Shown piece by piece: positions 13,644 through 44,175 of a DNA stretch of 64,000 bases. A program made the translations under genes and the position numbers. The notes under the pieces were generated by a model. It was not told the DNA's origin. It was given only the letters and a program-made list of their open reading frames with translations, and did not search any database. Within the stretch, counting starts at the first letter, position 1; each line of letters opens with the position of its first letter. Origin of the DNA: Stichopus chloronotus (lineage: Eukaryota; Echinodermata; Holothuroidea; Aspidochirotida; Stichopodidae). The stretch spans positions 5,868,218-5,932,217 of the forward strand of contig CM037837.1 of NCBI GenBank assembly GCA_021234535.1. The letters are read 5' to 3'.

Positions 13644-14549
13644 CTCATCATTGAGTGTTGTCCCCCTTTCCAAAAGATTGGACATTTGCGATGGCACCAG
13701 GTTGCTTCGCTCTTCGTCCTCTGATTTCCACGAATGTTCCACTTTCTCCCAAATTTCATCCTCGCTCTCTTTGACTATGGTATCACCCATCTGTTTATCA
13801 GCCTCATCTTTATCTTCTTTGTTGACCATGACACTGGCCTTTCTGACATTTTCAGGGTTCTTCAATGTTACTTTACTCTCCACCATCATTGAAGTTGTCT
13901 TTGCTTTCTTAACAGATGGAGATGAGCTCTCTTTTTTCCTTGGAGTTGCGGTAATTTTCTTGTCTGTTTTATCTCCATCCCTGGCCTTCTTTGAGCTGCT
14001 CCTGAGGAGTTCGCCACGTTCTCTGGCTGTCCTTTGACTTGGGGTTTCCCTGGAAGATGAAGGTGGGGTACTACGGGTGCTGGAGGGGCTCATGGATGCT
14101 CTCCTGGATGCACTCACTGGAACCCGTGATCCTCTAAGAGATGAACCTCTTTTCACTTCCTCTGTCTGCCTCTTAGCACCAGAACTTTCCTGCTTTTGCT
14201 TCAACAACCTTTCGTACTTGGCGACCGATAAGTTGGTGAATGTTCTACCTGGTTTTGTTGTGCCAGGTGACTTTGTGTCGGTGGGCGTGGACTGTGCACC
14301 TTTAGAACCAGCAGACCTTTCGCTTCTTCCCTGAGCTTCTCTCTCTATGTTCTTTTTCAGCCTTTCCATTCGCTTTCGAAGGAGATCTTCCGTATGCCTC
14401 CCCGGCGTCCAGTCATGGGGAAGAGTGTTTGACTTGGCTAATGGAGACTTTGTAACATTACCATTCCCAACAGGCATTTCATGCTTGGTCACAGAAGACC
14501 TGCTTCTGGAAGCAGGAGGTGCCTTGGGAGCTGGTCTCTTGGAAGACAT
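13644..14549 (-). CDS. First coding exon of an unrecognised Ser/Lys-rich protein (partial)
   Basis: The minus-strand frame opens with ATG at 14549, with A at position -3, and runs 302 codons to the splice donor GAG|GTAAGT, which leaves phase 0. The exon encodes a hydrophilic, low-complexity protein with no signal peptide or membrane segment. The N-terminus is Pro/Ala/Ser/Arg-rich. Residues about 50-75 and 105-125 are charged and helix-prone (LLRKRMERLKKNIER and KYERLLKQKQE). The middle is Ser/Arg/Thr-rich with many SP and TP sites, followed by a Lys-rich stretch and an acidic C-terminal part around EDEIWEKVEHSW. This composition is common in microtubule-, centrosome- or chromatin-binding disordered regions, but that is inference from composition only. 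I do not recognise the family. The frame is convincing because its length far exceeds the local background and it ends precisely at a consensus donor. Later exons should lie below 13642 and were not found. Confidence 0.75.
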
Positions 14550-16773
14550 TTTCGAATAATGAAATAAAAATTGGGAGCAAAATCTGTGAGATGTTATATC
14601 TCTCTCGAGGTATTTAGGTAAACACTGCTTCCTTCATGGAAGACATCTATTGCACATTCTAATCAGAGCAGAGCACCATGAAGAAACGCATTCCGGCAAC
14701 GAAATGAACAACAAAGAGAAGTTAGGTTACCATGGTAATCCAGTCAAAATCATTCTTCCATGCACCAAATATCAAGGACAGGAGTCCCCTGCAGGAGGGA
14801 AACATGATAGCATTACTTTAGTATGAAGACAACAAGCAGTAAAGGATTGTGGAAGGAAAGTTTCAAGAAACTCGTGCAAAGTGATGTGCTTCTAAAATGA
14901 ACAGTGGAATACTAACGCTAAAATGACAATGCTGTATAACCTCCCAAGTACGTCTGCTGCATATGACTCTTAACAACCACTGACCAATGCGGATGCACAA
15001 ATACATGTGAATTTCTTCATTTCAGTTACATGACTATATGCTAAGCCCAAATTGATCCCTCATTAAAAAGGAATAAACATTGTTCACAATATGTAATGTA
15101 CATGTGCACATAATTTATTTAAATTACACTGAACAAAACAAACCTGAACAGACCTGCGCAGCAATCATGACTCTTAAACGTACAGTAGCTCTAAGTAATA
15201 TTTTACATGTAAATGGCAGTTACTGCTGTAGTTAACTTGCATAAACAGAACCTGAAACTACAGTGTGCATGAATTTATAGGTTCCGAATGATGTACTGTA
15301 CACTCTTTGCGGATCAGTGCATAGTCTCAGAACTAGACAAATGTAGTATTGAGTACAAATATTGATTGAGTATAAATACATAGTCACATGGCATATAGGC
15401 ACATGTCACAGAGGCATAGAAAGCATGAAGATGGAAACAATTCTGAAGACATGATGCACAAGAATATTCATAACCTTATGAGGTATACTTTATGCACACA
15501 GTGATAACTCACAACACAAACACAAGAAAGAGTTGCAGTTTGCAAAACTGCACTGAATTTTATCTGACAGCTGTCAGCTACACTATGCAGGTACCTCAGT
15601 AGACCTCAGTAGACAGTGCGATATAAGCTGAGTTTTGAGGTACAGGCATCCCTGCTCAACAGTTCTACGAGTTATCCTTCCAGAAAAAAAAGTGATTTAT
15701 TCTATTTTCTGTACAGCATCAATACTGTTTTGTGAATTTGTGATAGAGATTTTGGGCATTCTGTTCTATAACAGGTGTGGACAGGAGATTCATAGCAGAT
15801 GTGTACACATGTATACTGGAATAACTCAACATTTTCGTTTATACTGTATGCCAACCAGATATTTCATGTAATGTGTCACTAGCTGAATTACAAAAAAAAA
15901 TCAGAAATTGACACAGGTCTGTAGAGATATGAAAACCTTTACCGTAGTTTGCAATTATAAGCGACAAAATGTTAGAAGTGTATGTTTATTCACTTGCACG
16001 CTATCTTGTTGACAAACTTTCATGAATTTGTTTGCTACCAGTTTTCATTCTGAAAGAGATTGGAAGCTACCTGTAGCAGCTCTCTGCCTGTAGTAAATAA
16101 ACATGATCACACCTGCTCAACCTTATGCTGTTCTCTTGTAGTTTATAAACTTGATTACTAATCAGTCTCTATCCCCAACAGTAACTTTTCAAAAGGATCT
16201 TATTCAGATGTTACAAAAGCAATTTACAAACAAGTTTAGACCTCCACCTAATTCCCAAACTAAATCTGGATAAGCCAAGCTGACCCCCCCCCCCAGCTGG
16301 CTCACATCTTAATTGGTATAAACCTGTGCTAAACACATTAAACACTGCAGTCATTGTATTTGAGTCCATTGACCACCACAAGAATAGTGTAACTGTAAAT
16401 GTGAATGAAGAAAGAGTTCCTTTGATCAGTGGACACAGTCAGCTGCGGTGACCTATTGTTGTTTACTCACTACATAATAAATCTTTTGTAATCCCACTGA
16501 TGACAGTAAAGATCCACCAGTGAGGTAATCAATACACTGCTAAACATGTAAAAGAAGAGAAACTCAAACTGTAGGAGGCTGATCTAGCACGTTTGGCACT
16601 AATTCTTGAGCCAAGGAGGGAACAATCACAAGAGGACAAGGCACATAAGCACTGTACCCAGTTTAATTGCACATTCGACCTTATTATCGGAGGAAAATGT
16701 CATGAAGTCATGGAAAATGCACAATTTGGCAAATATGGCATAACATTGTACTAAGGGAGAATTCCTATTGATC

Positions 16774-16820
16774 CAATATTGTACATGTGTACTACTAAGT
16801 AGTACACATGTACAATATTG
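16774..16820. repeat. Perfect 47-bp palindrome (23-bp arms, 1-nt centre)
   Basis: The arm at 16774-16796 starts CAATATTGTACATG and ends GTACTACT. It is followed by a single A and then its exact reverse complement at 16798-16820. No mismatch occurs in 23 paired bases. The extended arms with almost no loop would form a cruciform in DNA or a stable hairpin in RNA. No flanking duplication was seen that would make it a transposon remnant. Confidence 0.9.
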
Positions 16821-18419
16821 ATCTATATCTATCTGGTGGACAGCAAAGATGAAGGAGGATGGGCACATGGCTTGCCTCTGCTTATACATCCCGGCCTTGG
16901 ATTTTTGCACAACACACAACACACGAACATAGTATATTCTCATGTGTATTCATAGCATTAAAATATTAACATACATTAGATCCTTTCTTGCAAACACAGA
17001 CTTACTGATGGGTCAGTTGTTCAAACATGAAGTCCAACGTAGGGTGCAATTTGGTGAAATTTGGAGAAAGGTTGATTACATCTGCCTTATATCAATGCAA
17101 ATTAAGCCAAAATTTTCTTTGCTTCACAACAGTAGTAGCAATTAATCATATATTCCTCTAAGTCCTTCCTTTCTTAATTTTCCCATGTGTGGAACAGCCA
17201 AAACTGGTGGAAACTAACTGAGCAGAATGACAAGATTTGTGAATGTGCGGTTGGAGATAACCAATATATTCCATCCAGCAATGTAAGATCTAGGAAACAG
17301 TTTGCTTCTTGAGCCATTAATCAGTGCATGAATGTCAACTGTGTACAGTAGACATGTGACTTTTTCAACTACTCTATTGGGTACAAAAGCTCTTTGTATG
17401 CTAATAATTAGAACCAAAATTTACAAAGGAGGTGGCACTATCCCTGTACGCTGACATTGAGCACTAACGCTAGTTCCTATTCCAAAAGAAATGAATCTGT
17501 AACATTCAATCTGTAATACGTAGTCAGCTGACAAATCCAGTAAGCATCCCAACCAGAGTCTTTCATTGTAAGTTCAATCATCTGTACCAAAAACAAATGC
17601 TCCATTCAGCATGTGAATATACCTGGTGATCACATAATTGTCTGCCATGTCTAATCAATGTTAACATAATTTTCAGCACACACAGATAAAATGACTCATG
17701 AGTAGCTAATAACATAAACACAGGCCCAATGGAATGCAATACTGTATCAGAACTTCACACTTTGAATTATCATGCTGCATGGAAGACTTGTGAGTTTGGC
17801 CTACCATGACAAGGCACAAGAAGCATACAATTAAGAACTGTGTTTCTTTCATACTCAGAGACCAACTACATCTACACCTTAAATGTTAGTTGCAATTTTG
17901 ACTTGACATATCTTCCTCTACAAAAAAAACGGCTAAGGATGCTCCACATTTTGCACAATTATAATTTAGGAAATTCAGGAGTATACCCAGGTCTAATTGC
18001 AGAATAGCCATTAATAAACAACTACAGGTGGCATCACTTTCCATGGATCATGCCCATAATCCATCCAGCCATTGAGTGTGTCCGGTCCAATTCTAAGGGC
18101 ACATAATCCAGAACCATCATCCCTATTTTTAATAATAATGGAACAACCAGATGCAATGCAACAATGATCCCATTCTGCCTTTTCTGATTTCTTCACAACA
18201 GGTGAGCTTAGATATAACATTAGGTTATTTGGACAGATGCATATTACATGTTAACTGTGTAGCAACTAAAAACCTACAAGAACAAGCCTACTTTGTTTAT
18301 TGACACGAGCTGGACTTTGACAGCAGCAGATGCCGGGAGGAAAAATAAAGAAATTGAGCTTTCTTATGGACTTCTAAAATTGCATCTGAAATTGAACAAG
18401 TGGCCTTGAGTTAAGATTT

Positions 18420-18600
18420 CCAGGTGTGCTACAAATCACACTTTTCAGGAAATTAAGGAGTGTGGTAGGTGTGCTGTTGAATAAAACTTTTATAGATAGC
18501 TTGTGTTCCCATTTTTCTTCTAGGTGTGCTAAAAATTGCACTTCTCATTTGAGGTGAGTGGGACTGAGTGATGGTGTGCTATTGCACTCGCAAGCCTCAG
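18420..18600 (+). repeat. Degenerate direct repeats sharing AGGTGTGCTA
   Basis: The word AGGTGTGCTA followed by an AAAT-to-CACTT block occurs near 18422 and again near 18522. A weaker third copy near 18573 reads GGTGTGCTATTGCACT. The roughly 100-bp spacing suggests a decayed tandem or nested repeat. No coding potential is evident. Confidence 0.45.
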
Positions 18601-19619
18601 AATTCAAGGCCTGGAACAGAAATATGTACTGTATGTATTGTTTCTGCCCCTTACTGTATGTTATTTCCTGCCCCCAGATGTTCAAGGGTAGAAACTGAGG
18701 ATGGAGATCGTCAGGTGGAAAGTGGTGGGAAGTGACAGAAACCTATACCTAATTATAGAGCATACCCTAGAAAATGTCCATGGGCTATCTCTGTAAGACA
18801 AATAGATGGAAAATTTTGAAGGAAAATTGTATTTGCTACCTTAGAGTGACTCTGCAGATCTGAGGTCATAATCAGATTATTCACTTTTCAGAATGACATT
18901 GTGCACATAATGTACGAGAAACTGTCAACATAATTCTAGTGTTAGGCCTAGGCCTAACTTACAGTTCTAAGTCCAACTTGCAGACTTGTCCAGAATTTAA
19001 GTACTTCGGTGATGCTTCTGGGGGTCAATCTAGCTTAAGTGCCGTCTTGGACAACGTTGGAGCCGCCTTGGACCAATGGAGTGCAGCATGCAATTTACCT
19101 ACGTGCATATAGTGGCAAATATGTCTGTGATTTGGTGACCTAGGCCCACATTACTGGTCAAGATATTGCCAATGTTTCCACAAGTGTCATCATTCTGGTA
19201 CTATTGCATTCACAGGGCAAACATTGTTCCAGTATATTAATTAGAGTTAAATAAGTAACTTGCCCATCATAGGGAAAGTGGGAATGTGCATTCTACATTG
19301 CTTCTGTGTACAAAACATATTGGGTGCCACAGTGTATGTGCACTTAAAAAGTTTAAGTTGAAACAGTGCCGCATGCAGCACTTGCTTTGTCCTTCCAGGT
19401 GACGCCAAAATAATTTAAGGTGCCGCATTCAGCTCTATGTGCCGCGTTTGGACATGTCTGAACTTGCCTCGGCCTACAGTACCTCAGGGTGGCATTGCAT
19501 TGTGTACATGATTGTTGTGGGAAGTCTTGTTAAAAATTAAGTTCCAATGTCCAACATTCCTACCACGTAATGGCTCCACAGGTTCAAACCTGTTCCCGGA
19601 CAACTCCCCTGAACAATGA

Positions 19620-19760
19620 ACAATTCCCAATGTCAGGCAAAGTTATCCAAGGGGGAATTATCCAGGTTGAGAATTCACCAGGTGGAAATTTTCCACGCAA
19701 AATCGTCCAAGTGGGGATTGTCAAGGGCGAGGGAATTGTTGGGGTGAGTTGTCCAGTCAC
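19620..19760 (+). repeat. Degenerate 18-20-bp minisatellite patch
   Basis: Successive variants of a word like AATTATCCAGG or GTCCAAGTGGGGATT recur every 18-25 bases. Divergence is high but the shared TCCA-plus-G-rich layout is clear. An open frame of 87 codons crosses it, but it reflects the repeat composition and is not judged to be a gene. Confidence 0.4.
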
Positions 19761-20464
19761 GTCCTGGAAAACCCACCACAGAAGGCAAAGCTGGCTCCAA
19801 CTTGTCCAAGATATGACATGTGACTTTTGTTAAATTGTGCAAAAATTAAAAAAAAAAAACATTAGCCTATTGGCTGGTCCTATAGGACCTAACAGATTTT
19901 GCAAATAGTTCATGTATCTGTTTAATTTACACACGTTTTGTAATTTAAGTTAAACTAAAATTAGGATATGTAACAAATAACTGTAACATCTACAGTATAC
20001 CAATTGATGATTCATAATAATTGTTACTTACTTTCCAAAAGTTACTCAAATGTTCGTGAAACATAACGTAGTGAGCCTAGGCCTATTCACATTTTTCAGT
20101 TGCCAGCGCTGCTCAATTGTGTTAATCCTGAACTTAAGAAACGACAGAATGGGATCTGAACTTCAGACTCGCAGAACTCTTTCGTATTGGATGAGATGCT
20201 TGAAATGAAGCTGTCCACTGCTGCTACTTTCTAGCGCCAATGAAAAACATATCGTCTGATCCTTGCCTATCGTCGACTTTTCTTGCTGCCAGCTACATCT
20301 AGGCTATTTGGTTGCACCGAGGTTGTTGTTGTTGTCACGGTATGTGGTGTGCTCTGACTGATGGCACCACGCTGATTCAAAACCAAACCTGCAAGCCGCT
20401 AACGGCTTTATTTGGCAACAACAAACAGCTGAACTGCACAGACTCACTAAATGAACCAGTCAAG

Positions 20465-38604
<18,140 letters not shown>

Positions 38605-39356
38605 GATCCTGACTAGGACAGGAATCTTTGAAGCAAAAAAGGGCTCTAAGAAGGTTCTAAGAGACATCTCAGGCGGACAAGAGAAGCATGTTAAGAACAT
38701 CACCATCGGTCACATTATCATGGTAGTGCTGGTGACATGAAGATCTTGAGACAAATGAAGAAGAGGTTGTGATGGATGAAGAGAGGGACAGAAGAGGCAA
38801 ACTGGAAAACCTCAGAAGGTTCAAAGCGTTTGAAGAGGATGAGGATGGATATGTGTCCTGTAAGATGATGAGGGAAACTAGGAGGGTGGTCCTTGGATCA
38901 GATAGATCACAAGTGGGAGGCTTGCTGGAGGCAATAGAAAGCCAGATAGGTTTATTGTCATCTTTTCCATTATTCTCTTGATGTTTTTTTTCATCACAGG
39001 GATGCTGTAACTAATGATGTGAAACACAAATTACAAGTAATTACCGATATTAGTCGAAAGGGTTTGGTGGGAAGTCATGTTTAAACTTTACCAAAGTTAA
39101 CATTTTATGCAAACTGGTTTCAGATATTGATAGGGTTGAAGCAGGCCTGTGATTTTGTCATTAATTTGCTTGTAAAGGGGAAGTAGGGTAGGAAGAGTAA
39201 AAGTATACCTGTAACTAAAATGAGTGTTAAGATGTGGCTATTTGTGGTCATATTTTGTCTCATTTAAACAGCAGCATATTAATTTTTACATGTTGGGTGT
39301 ATATTGGGTATATATTTTTGGTTTCGATGATAATCGTAACCTTTGTAATCATGCAT
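38605..39356 (+). other. DDX52 3' flank / probable 3' UTR
   Basis: Directly after the DDX52 stop the sequence stays purine-rich for about 350 bases, with further short frames in Lys/Glu-rich reading, then becomes ordinary AT-rich DNA. No canonical AATAAA signal is seen before the microsatellite at 39357, so the polyadenylation site is undetermined. Confidence 0.4.
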
Positions 39357-39420
39357 ATGTGTGTGTGTATGTACGTGTGTATGTATGCGTGTATGTGCGT
39401 GTGTGTGTATGTATGTCCGT
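39357..39420 (+). repeat. TG-rich microsatellite at the head of the 145-bp array
   Basis: A (TG)n tract interrupted by TA and CG steps lies immediately 5' of the first 145-bp unit. It is the plus-strand equivalent of the CA tracts next to the decayed copies at 6686-6735 and about 58800-58846. Confidence 0.85.
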
Positions 39421-39429
39421 GATGCCCTA

Positions 39430-40880
39430 CCTTGTAAACACGATATCTCAAGAAGGGAAGCTTGGACAGATCGCATATTTGGTATGTAGGTGAACCATAT
39501 TGAGAAGAAGAACCCTATTGTTTTTGGTGGAGGTCAAAGGTCATTTGGGGTCAACAGGGGTCAAAATGAGAAAACATTGTAAACACGATATCTCAAGAAG
39601 GGAAGCTTGGACAGATCTCATATTTGGAATGTAGGTGTACCATACTGAGAAAAAGAACCCTATTGTTTTGGTGGAGGTCAAGCTTCATTTGGGGTCAACA
39701 GGGGTCAAAATGTGAAAACCTTGTAAACACAATGTCTCAAGAAGGGAAGCTTGGACAGATCTCATATTTCGTATGTAGGTGTACCATACTGAGAAAAAGA
39801 ACCCTATTGTTTTTGGTGGAGGTCACAGGTCATTTGGGGTCAACAGGGGTCAAAATGTGAAAACCTTGTAAACACGATATCTCAAGAAGGGAAGCTTGGA
39901 CAGATCTCATATTTGGTATGTGGGTGTACCATTTTGAGAAGGAGAACCCTATTGTTTTTGGTGGAGGTCAAAGGTCATTTAGGGTTAACAGGGGTCAAAT
40001 TGTGAAAACCTTGAAAACACGATATCTCAAGAAAGGCAGCTTTTAGAGATCTCATGTTTTGTATGTAGTTGTACAATGTTAAGTAAAGGAACCATATTGT
40101 TTTTGGTGGAGGTCAAAGGTCATTTGGGGTCAACAGGGATCAAATGGTGAAAACCTTGTAAACACGATATCTCAAGAAGGGAGCTTGGACAAATCTCATA
40201 TGTAGTATGTAGGTGTACCACATTAGGAAAAAAAACCCTGTTGTTTTTGGTGGAGGTCAAAGGTCATTTGGGGTCAACAGGGATCAAATGGTGAAAACCT
40301 TGTAAACACGATATCTCAAGAAGGGGAGCTTGGACAAATCTCATATGTAGTATGTAGGTGTACCACATTAGGAAAAAAAACCCTGTTGTTTTTGGTGGAA
40401 GTCAAAGGTCATTTGGGGTCAACAGGGGTCAAAATGTGAAAACCTTGTAAACATGATATCTCAAGAAAGGAGGCTTGGACAGATCTCATATGTAGTGTGT
40501 AGGTGTACCATATTGAGAAGAAGTATCCTATTGTTTTTGGTGAAGGTCAAAGGTCATTTGGGGTCAACAGAGGTCAAATTGTGAAAACCTTGAAAACACG
40601 ACATCTCAAGAAAGGAAGCTTGGACAGATCTCATATTTAGTATGTAGGTGTACCATATTGAGAAGAAGGATCCTATTATTTATGGTAGGGGTCAAAGGTC
40701 ATTTGGGGTCATCAGGGGTCAAGTTGTGAAAACCTTGAAAACACGATATCTCAAGAAAGGAAGCTTGTAGAGATCTCATGTTTTGTATGTAGTTGTACCA
40801 TGTTGAGTAGAGGAACCCTATCGTTTTTTGTGAAGGTCAAAGGTCATTTGGGGTCAACAGGGGTCAAATTGTGAAAATGT
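39430..40880 (+). repeat. Tandem array, ten copies of a 145-bp unit
   Basis: The anchor AAACACGATATCTCAAGAA or a close variant recurs near 39436, 39581, 39725, 39870, 40014, 40160, 40304, 40449, 40594 and 40739, a constant step of 144-146 bp. Each unit continues with a CTTGGACAGATCTCATAT block, a TATGTAGGTGTACCA block, CCTATTGTTTTTGGTGGAGG and the AGGTCATTTGGGGTCAACAG half-site-like run. Units differ by only a few changes, so the array is young or homogenised compared with the decayed relatives elsewhere in the window. Confidence 0.95.
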
Positions 40881-41984
40881 GACAAATGTGACACATACTA
40901 ATGCTATTATATCAGATTCAGAAAAAAATTTCTCTAAAATAGATCATCGAAACCACAATGCATTTCTGCATTCTGGTTTTTTCTGTCAGCCATTGTCTTG
41001 ATGAAAAGTGGTTATAGAAGCAATGAAGATTGTCAAAGCAGTTTGTGAGATCAAAACAAAATCGACATATTTCAAAAATGTTTGTCATTTAGCCACTCGC
41101 ACATTATCATCAGAGTTATCAGTGACACTATTAATAATACATTTTTCACATTCCTCTCGCAAAGTTTGGCTGCCAGCATTATGGTAGCCATTATTGCATG
41201 GGATGGGAAGTAAAACCTAAGTATGCTGTGTTTTTGATGCAACATCCTTCTAAACATTGTTACATCTCTGTCATATATCACAGGACTATTTATTGCAAAC
41301 AATCCCACCATTCGTACTCATCTCTTTCAACAACAAAATGTACAGTTTGATCATTCCAGTGATGCTTCTGTGAGGAGAGACTGTGAACTCATTTTGCATT
41401 CATCCAAACAAAGTTTCAAATAAAATATCTATATGGTACTGTCCATGGCCTTTCATTAACCCTCCAGTATTCTCGTTGTTGTTGTTTATCTTCTTTGAGT
41501 ACTTTCTTGAGGGTGACCAAAGGGGGCAGGGAGGGGGGTAGCATTTTATTTGTTGAGAGTTCACAACAATATTTTCATCGTTTGCAACTTGCTGGTTTAC
41601 TTGAAGGGTGGAATAGTTTGACCCTACCAATGTAAAGAGCTACAACATTAGGGAATGGATTTGGAGGTAATCAGTTTTCATTGTGGGACAGCTTTTGACA
41701 CATTCCTGTTTTCCACAATTTACAAAATATAGGCCCTATATGGACAGTTCTCAAGTGGGAAATGTCATTGAATTAGGAATCAGTTATTTGTCATCACCAG
41801 GAAGGGCAAGGCAAAACAAAAATATTGGGGGACTTAATGCCAGGAGGACTATCAAAGAACATCAACGTTAATTGGCAGGAAGCGCAAAAGAACAGTTCTA
41901 CGATGTTACATGTGAGATGGGTTGAGATGATGTACGAGAATCATGATGAATTATGCATTCTCATTTATTCTTGGAGCACTTGGA

Positions 41985-42076
41985 AATATTAAGGGGGGTG
42001 GGGGAGCTGAGCCACTCTTCTTTAAATTGAGGGGGCTGTACACCCCAAGTACCCTCCATTCTGCCACCACTGAAGG
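41985..42076 (+). repeat. Fragment ending in a hAT-like terminus
   Basis: A G-rich stretch leads through CTGTACACCCC to the end TTCTGCCACCACTGA. The CCACTG end is the complement of the CAGTGG start used by many hAT-type elements, including the intact one at 46687-47450. No matching opposite end was found, so this is a truncated copy at best. Confidence 0.35.
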
Positions 42077-43849
42077 TTGCTTTCCAGCCAGGGCTGTAGC
42101 TATAGAGCCACATGTTTGAGAAAGGGTTAGGTCCAGATATTCTAACTGGCTAGACTTTTTTCAAACTGAGTAGTAGCGCCGCTGATCCAGTTCCACACAG
42201 TACGAATACACAGTGAACTGACCCAATCTTTTTCTTTGGCGGATGGGTGAGGGGCAAAGGGTTAAAGTAATGGGAAGAAAGCAGAAATGACACTTCCTAA
42301 GTGGAGTGTACAAAGAATTTTTTGTGTAACAATACCTCTCAGATTGGCCTTCAAGTCCCACAACTAGTAGTAATTGGAGCAGATTCAACCGTCCGTCGTC
42401 ACCCTCAACCCATAGGTGCTGATGGTCGATAGAACTATGTTAAATCTCGCGAAGGAACATGTCCATTTACCGTACCTAAACATGACAAATGATTCCGGCT
42501 GCCATTATTTAAGAACCTGGACAACTTAGATACTGAATGTTCTGTAATAGTGGTAATAGCTTGTTATGTTTTTTCCTTTTAATTTGAGGATCAGGAACCC
42601 GCCATATGGGCTCATCAAGGACCCTGTAACACAATGATCGTGAATGAACACCGGCGAAAGTCGCCAACGTTTTCGATAACCGTCCAGACTAGAGGATAAC
42701 TATGAATGGGTGAAACCAAAAAATCGCCAATGCAAACCCAAACCTGCTCCCATGACGGCGATTTAACGTCCCCATCCGACGGACGAGAGTGTATCCCCCC
42801 AGTCCTTAGCCACTTTCCCAAACTAGAGCTGGGAGGGGTGAGGAACCTGCCCGGATCAGCAGTGTAAAGCTGTAAGCCTACCGAGGAACCTGAAGCGGTC
42901 AAGACCTAAATCGGAGAACAGGAACCCAAATAACCAACTCAGCACCACTGTGAGCAGCTTTGCTGAAAGAGCCAAATCGGGATCGCCAGAAATTTCTAAG
43001 AGGTCCACTGGGATTTGATCGCCCAAAGATCGCAAGACGGACACTGTAACCACCAAGAGTACATTGCGTACAAAGCTGTTTATAAGAAAAACTGTTGCAA
43101 AGAAAGTGATGGAGCACAAAATAAACTAGCTGTTACCTATCTACATAATCCTGATTTCAACTCGCGTGAAACCCCAGTTTATTCGGAGGATTTTAAATAT
43201 TTTTAGTCATGTCTTAAAGTAAGTGACAATGAATTGCGCTTACGATTAAGCACTATTAAGTCGTATCTCTTCTGATCCATCTAATATCCGTTGATGATTG
43301 TGATCACTGTTTCAAATATTTTTCTCATATACTAAAACCTCTGAAATTCTCATGTTTCCAGAGGAAAACTGACTATACTCCCCAGTAAACTCATCAATAC
43401 ACACATTAACTGCAGCATAGGACTAAACTGAACCATGCACACACTTCAAACATGCACATATTAACCAAATGTATTGTCATCTACTAAAGTAAAGCAATTG
43501 TACGTCTATTTTTATTCTATTTTTTTCTAAGTGCTCATAAAAAAGTCTTGTTTATATTCCTTTCTAAAGTAGTGGTATTTTAATGAGAAACGAGAGTTGA
43601 TTTTGCAGTGCGCTAAGTTTTGTCAATAATACGCTAGCAATGATTTAACAGAAACAGAACACATTAACGCAGAAAACCATGTGCCGCAGTGTGAGTGTTC
43701 TTAAAATCGTTCACCTCTAAACAGTGCACCGAAATAACTTACGGTTCAACTTGGACCGTGATATCATACAACGGTTCACACAAGTTGGGCTCGCACTATT
43801 TTCATTGTATCGATTCCTTCAAACAGTATGCGCTGGCAAGATTCATTGG

Positions 43850-44175
43850 TGTCCGGGGGAGGAGGTGGTGGCAAGGCCCCTCGGCCAGCAACGGATGTTC
43901 GGGAGGGGCGACGGCGCCGGAAGCGTGAAGCATGCTGAGCCTGGGAAGGCAACTTCCGACAGTCTAGGGGGTATTTTTCGAAGCATTTTCTGGTGCGCTC
44001 CAAAATGGCGATGCTCGGTTTGGACAGCCTTCCCATGAGTTTAGTTATCATTTATGTGATGATGAAGGTGGGGGGGGGGGGGGGGAGCATTTGAGCCTCT
44101 CCCAGGATAGACTCTGCAGAGTCTGCTTGGGCTGGAAAGTTTCTGTAAATCTTGGTTCTGCCACCACTGAACACC
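43850..44175 (+). repeat. Second fragment ending in the same hAT-like terminus
   Basis: G-rich low-complexity DNA including a G16 run at 44070-44085 ends with GGTTCTGCCACCACTGA, the same 13-base end as at about 42060-42076. The left boundary is not definable. Part of it resembles the block at 46175-46215. Confidence 0.35.

Larger units (their letters stand above)
14550..20464. other. Spacer between the divergent unknown gene and DDX52
   Basis: This 5.9-kb stretch separates two divergently transcribed genes and should contain both promoters and any 5' untranslated exons. No frame in it looks coding. Notable items are a C run at 16284-16294, a perfect palindrome at 16774-16820, short direct repeats at about 18420-18600 and an 18-20-bp degenerate repeat patch at 19620-19760. 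I cannot point to a core promoter for either gene. Confidence 0.45.

Noticed and set aside
13615..14037. Plus-strand frame of 140 codons, and two others up to 14559
   Set aside because: They are antisense shadows of the Ser/Lys-rich exon, produced by its biased codon composition.
16626..16943. Minus-strand frame of 105 codons crossing the 47-bp palindrome
   Set aside because: No similarity or splice support; hydrophobic/Cys-rich reading typical of random AT-rich DNA.
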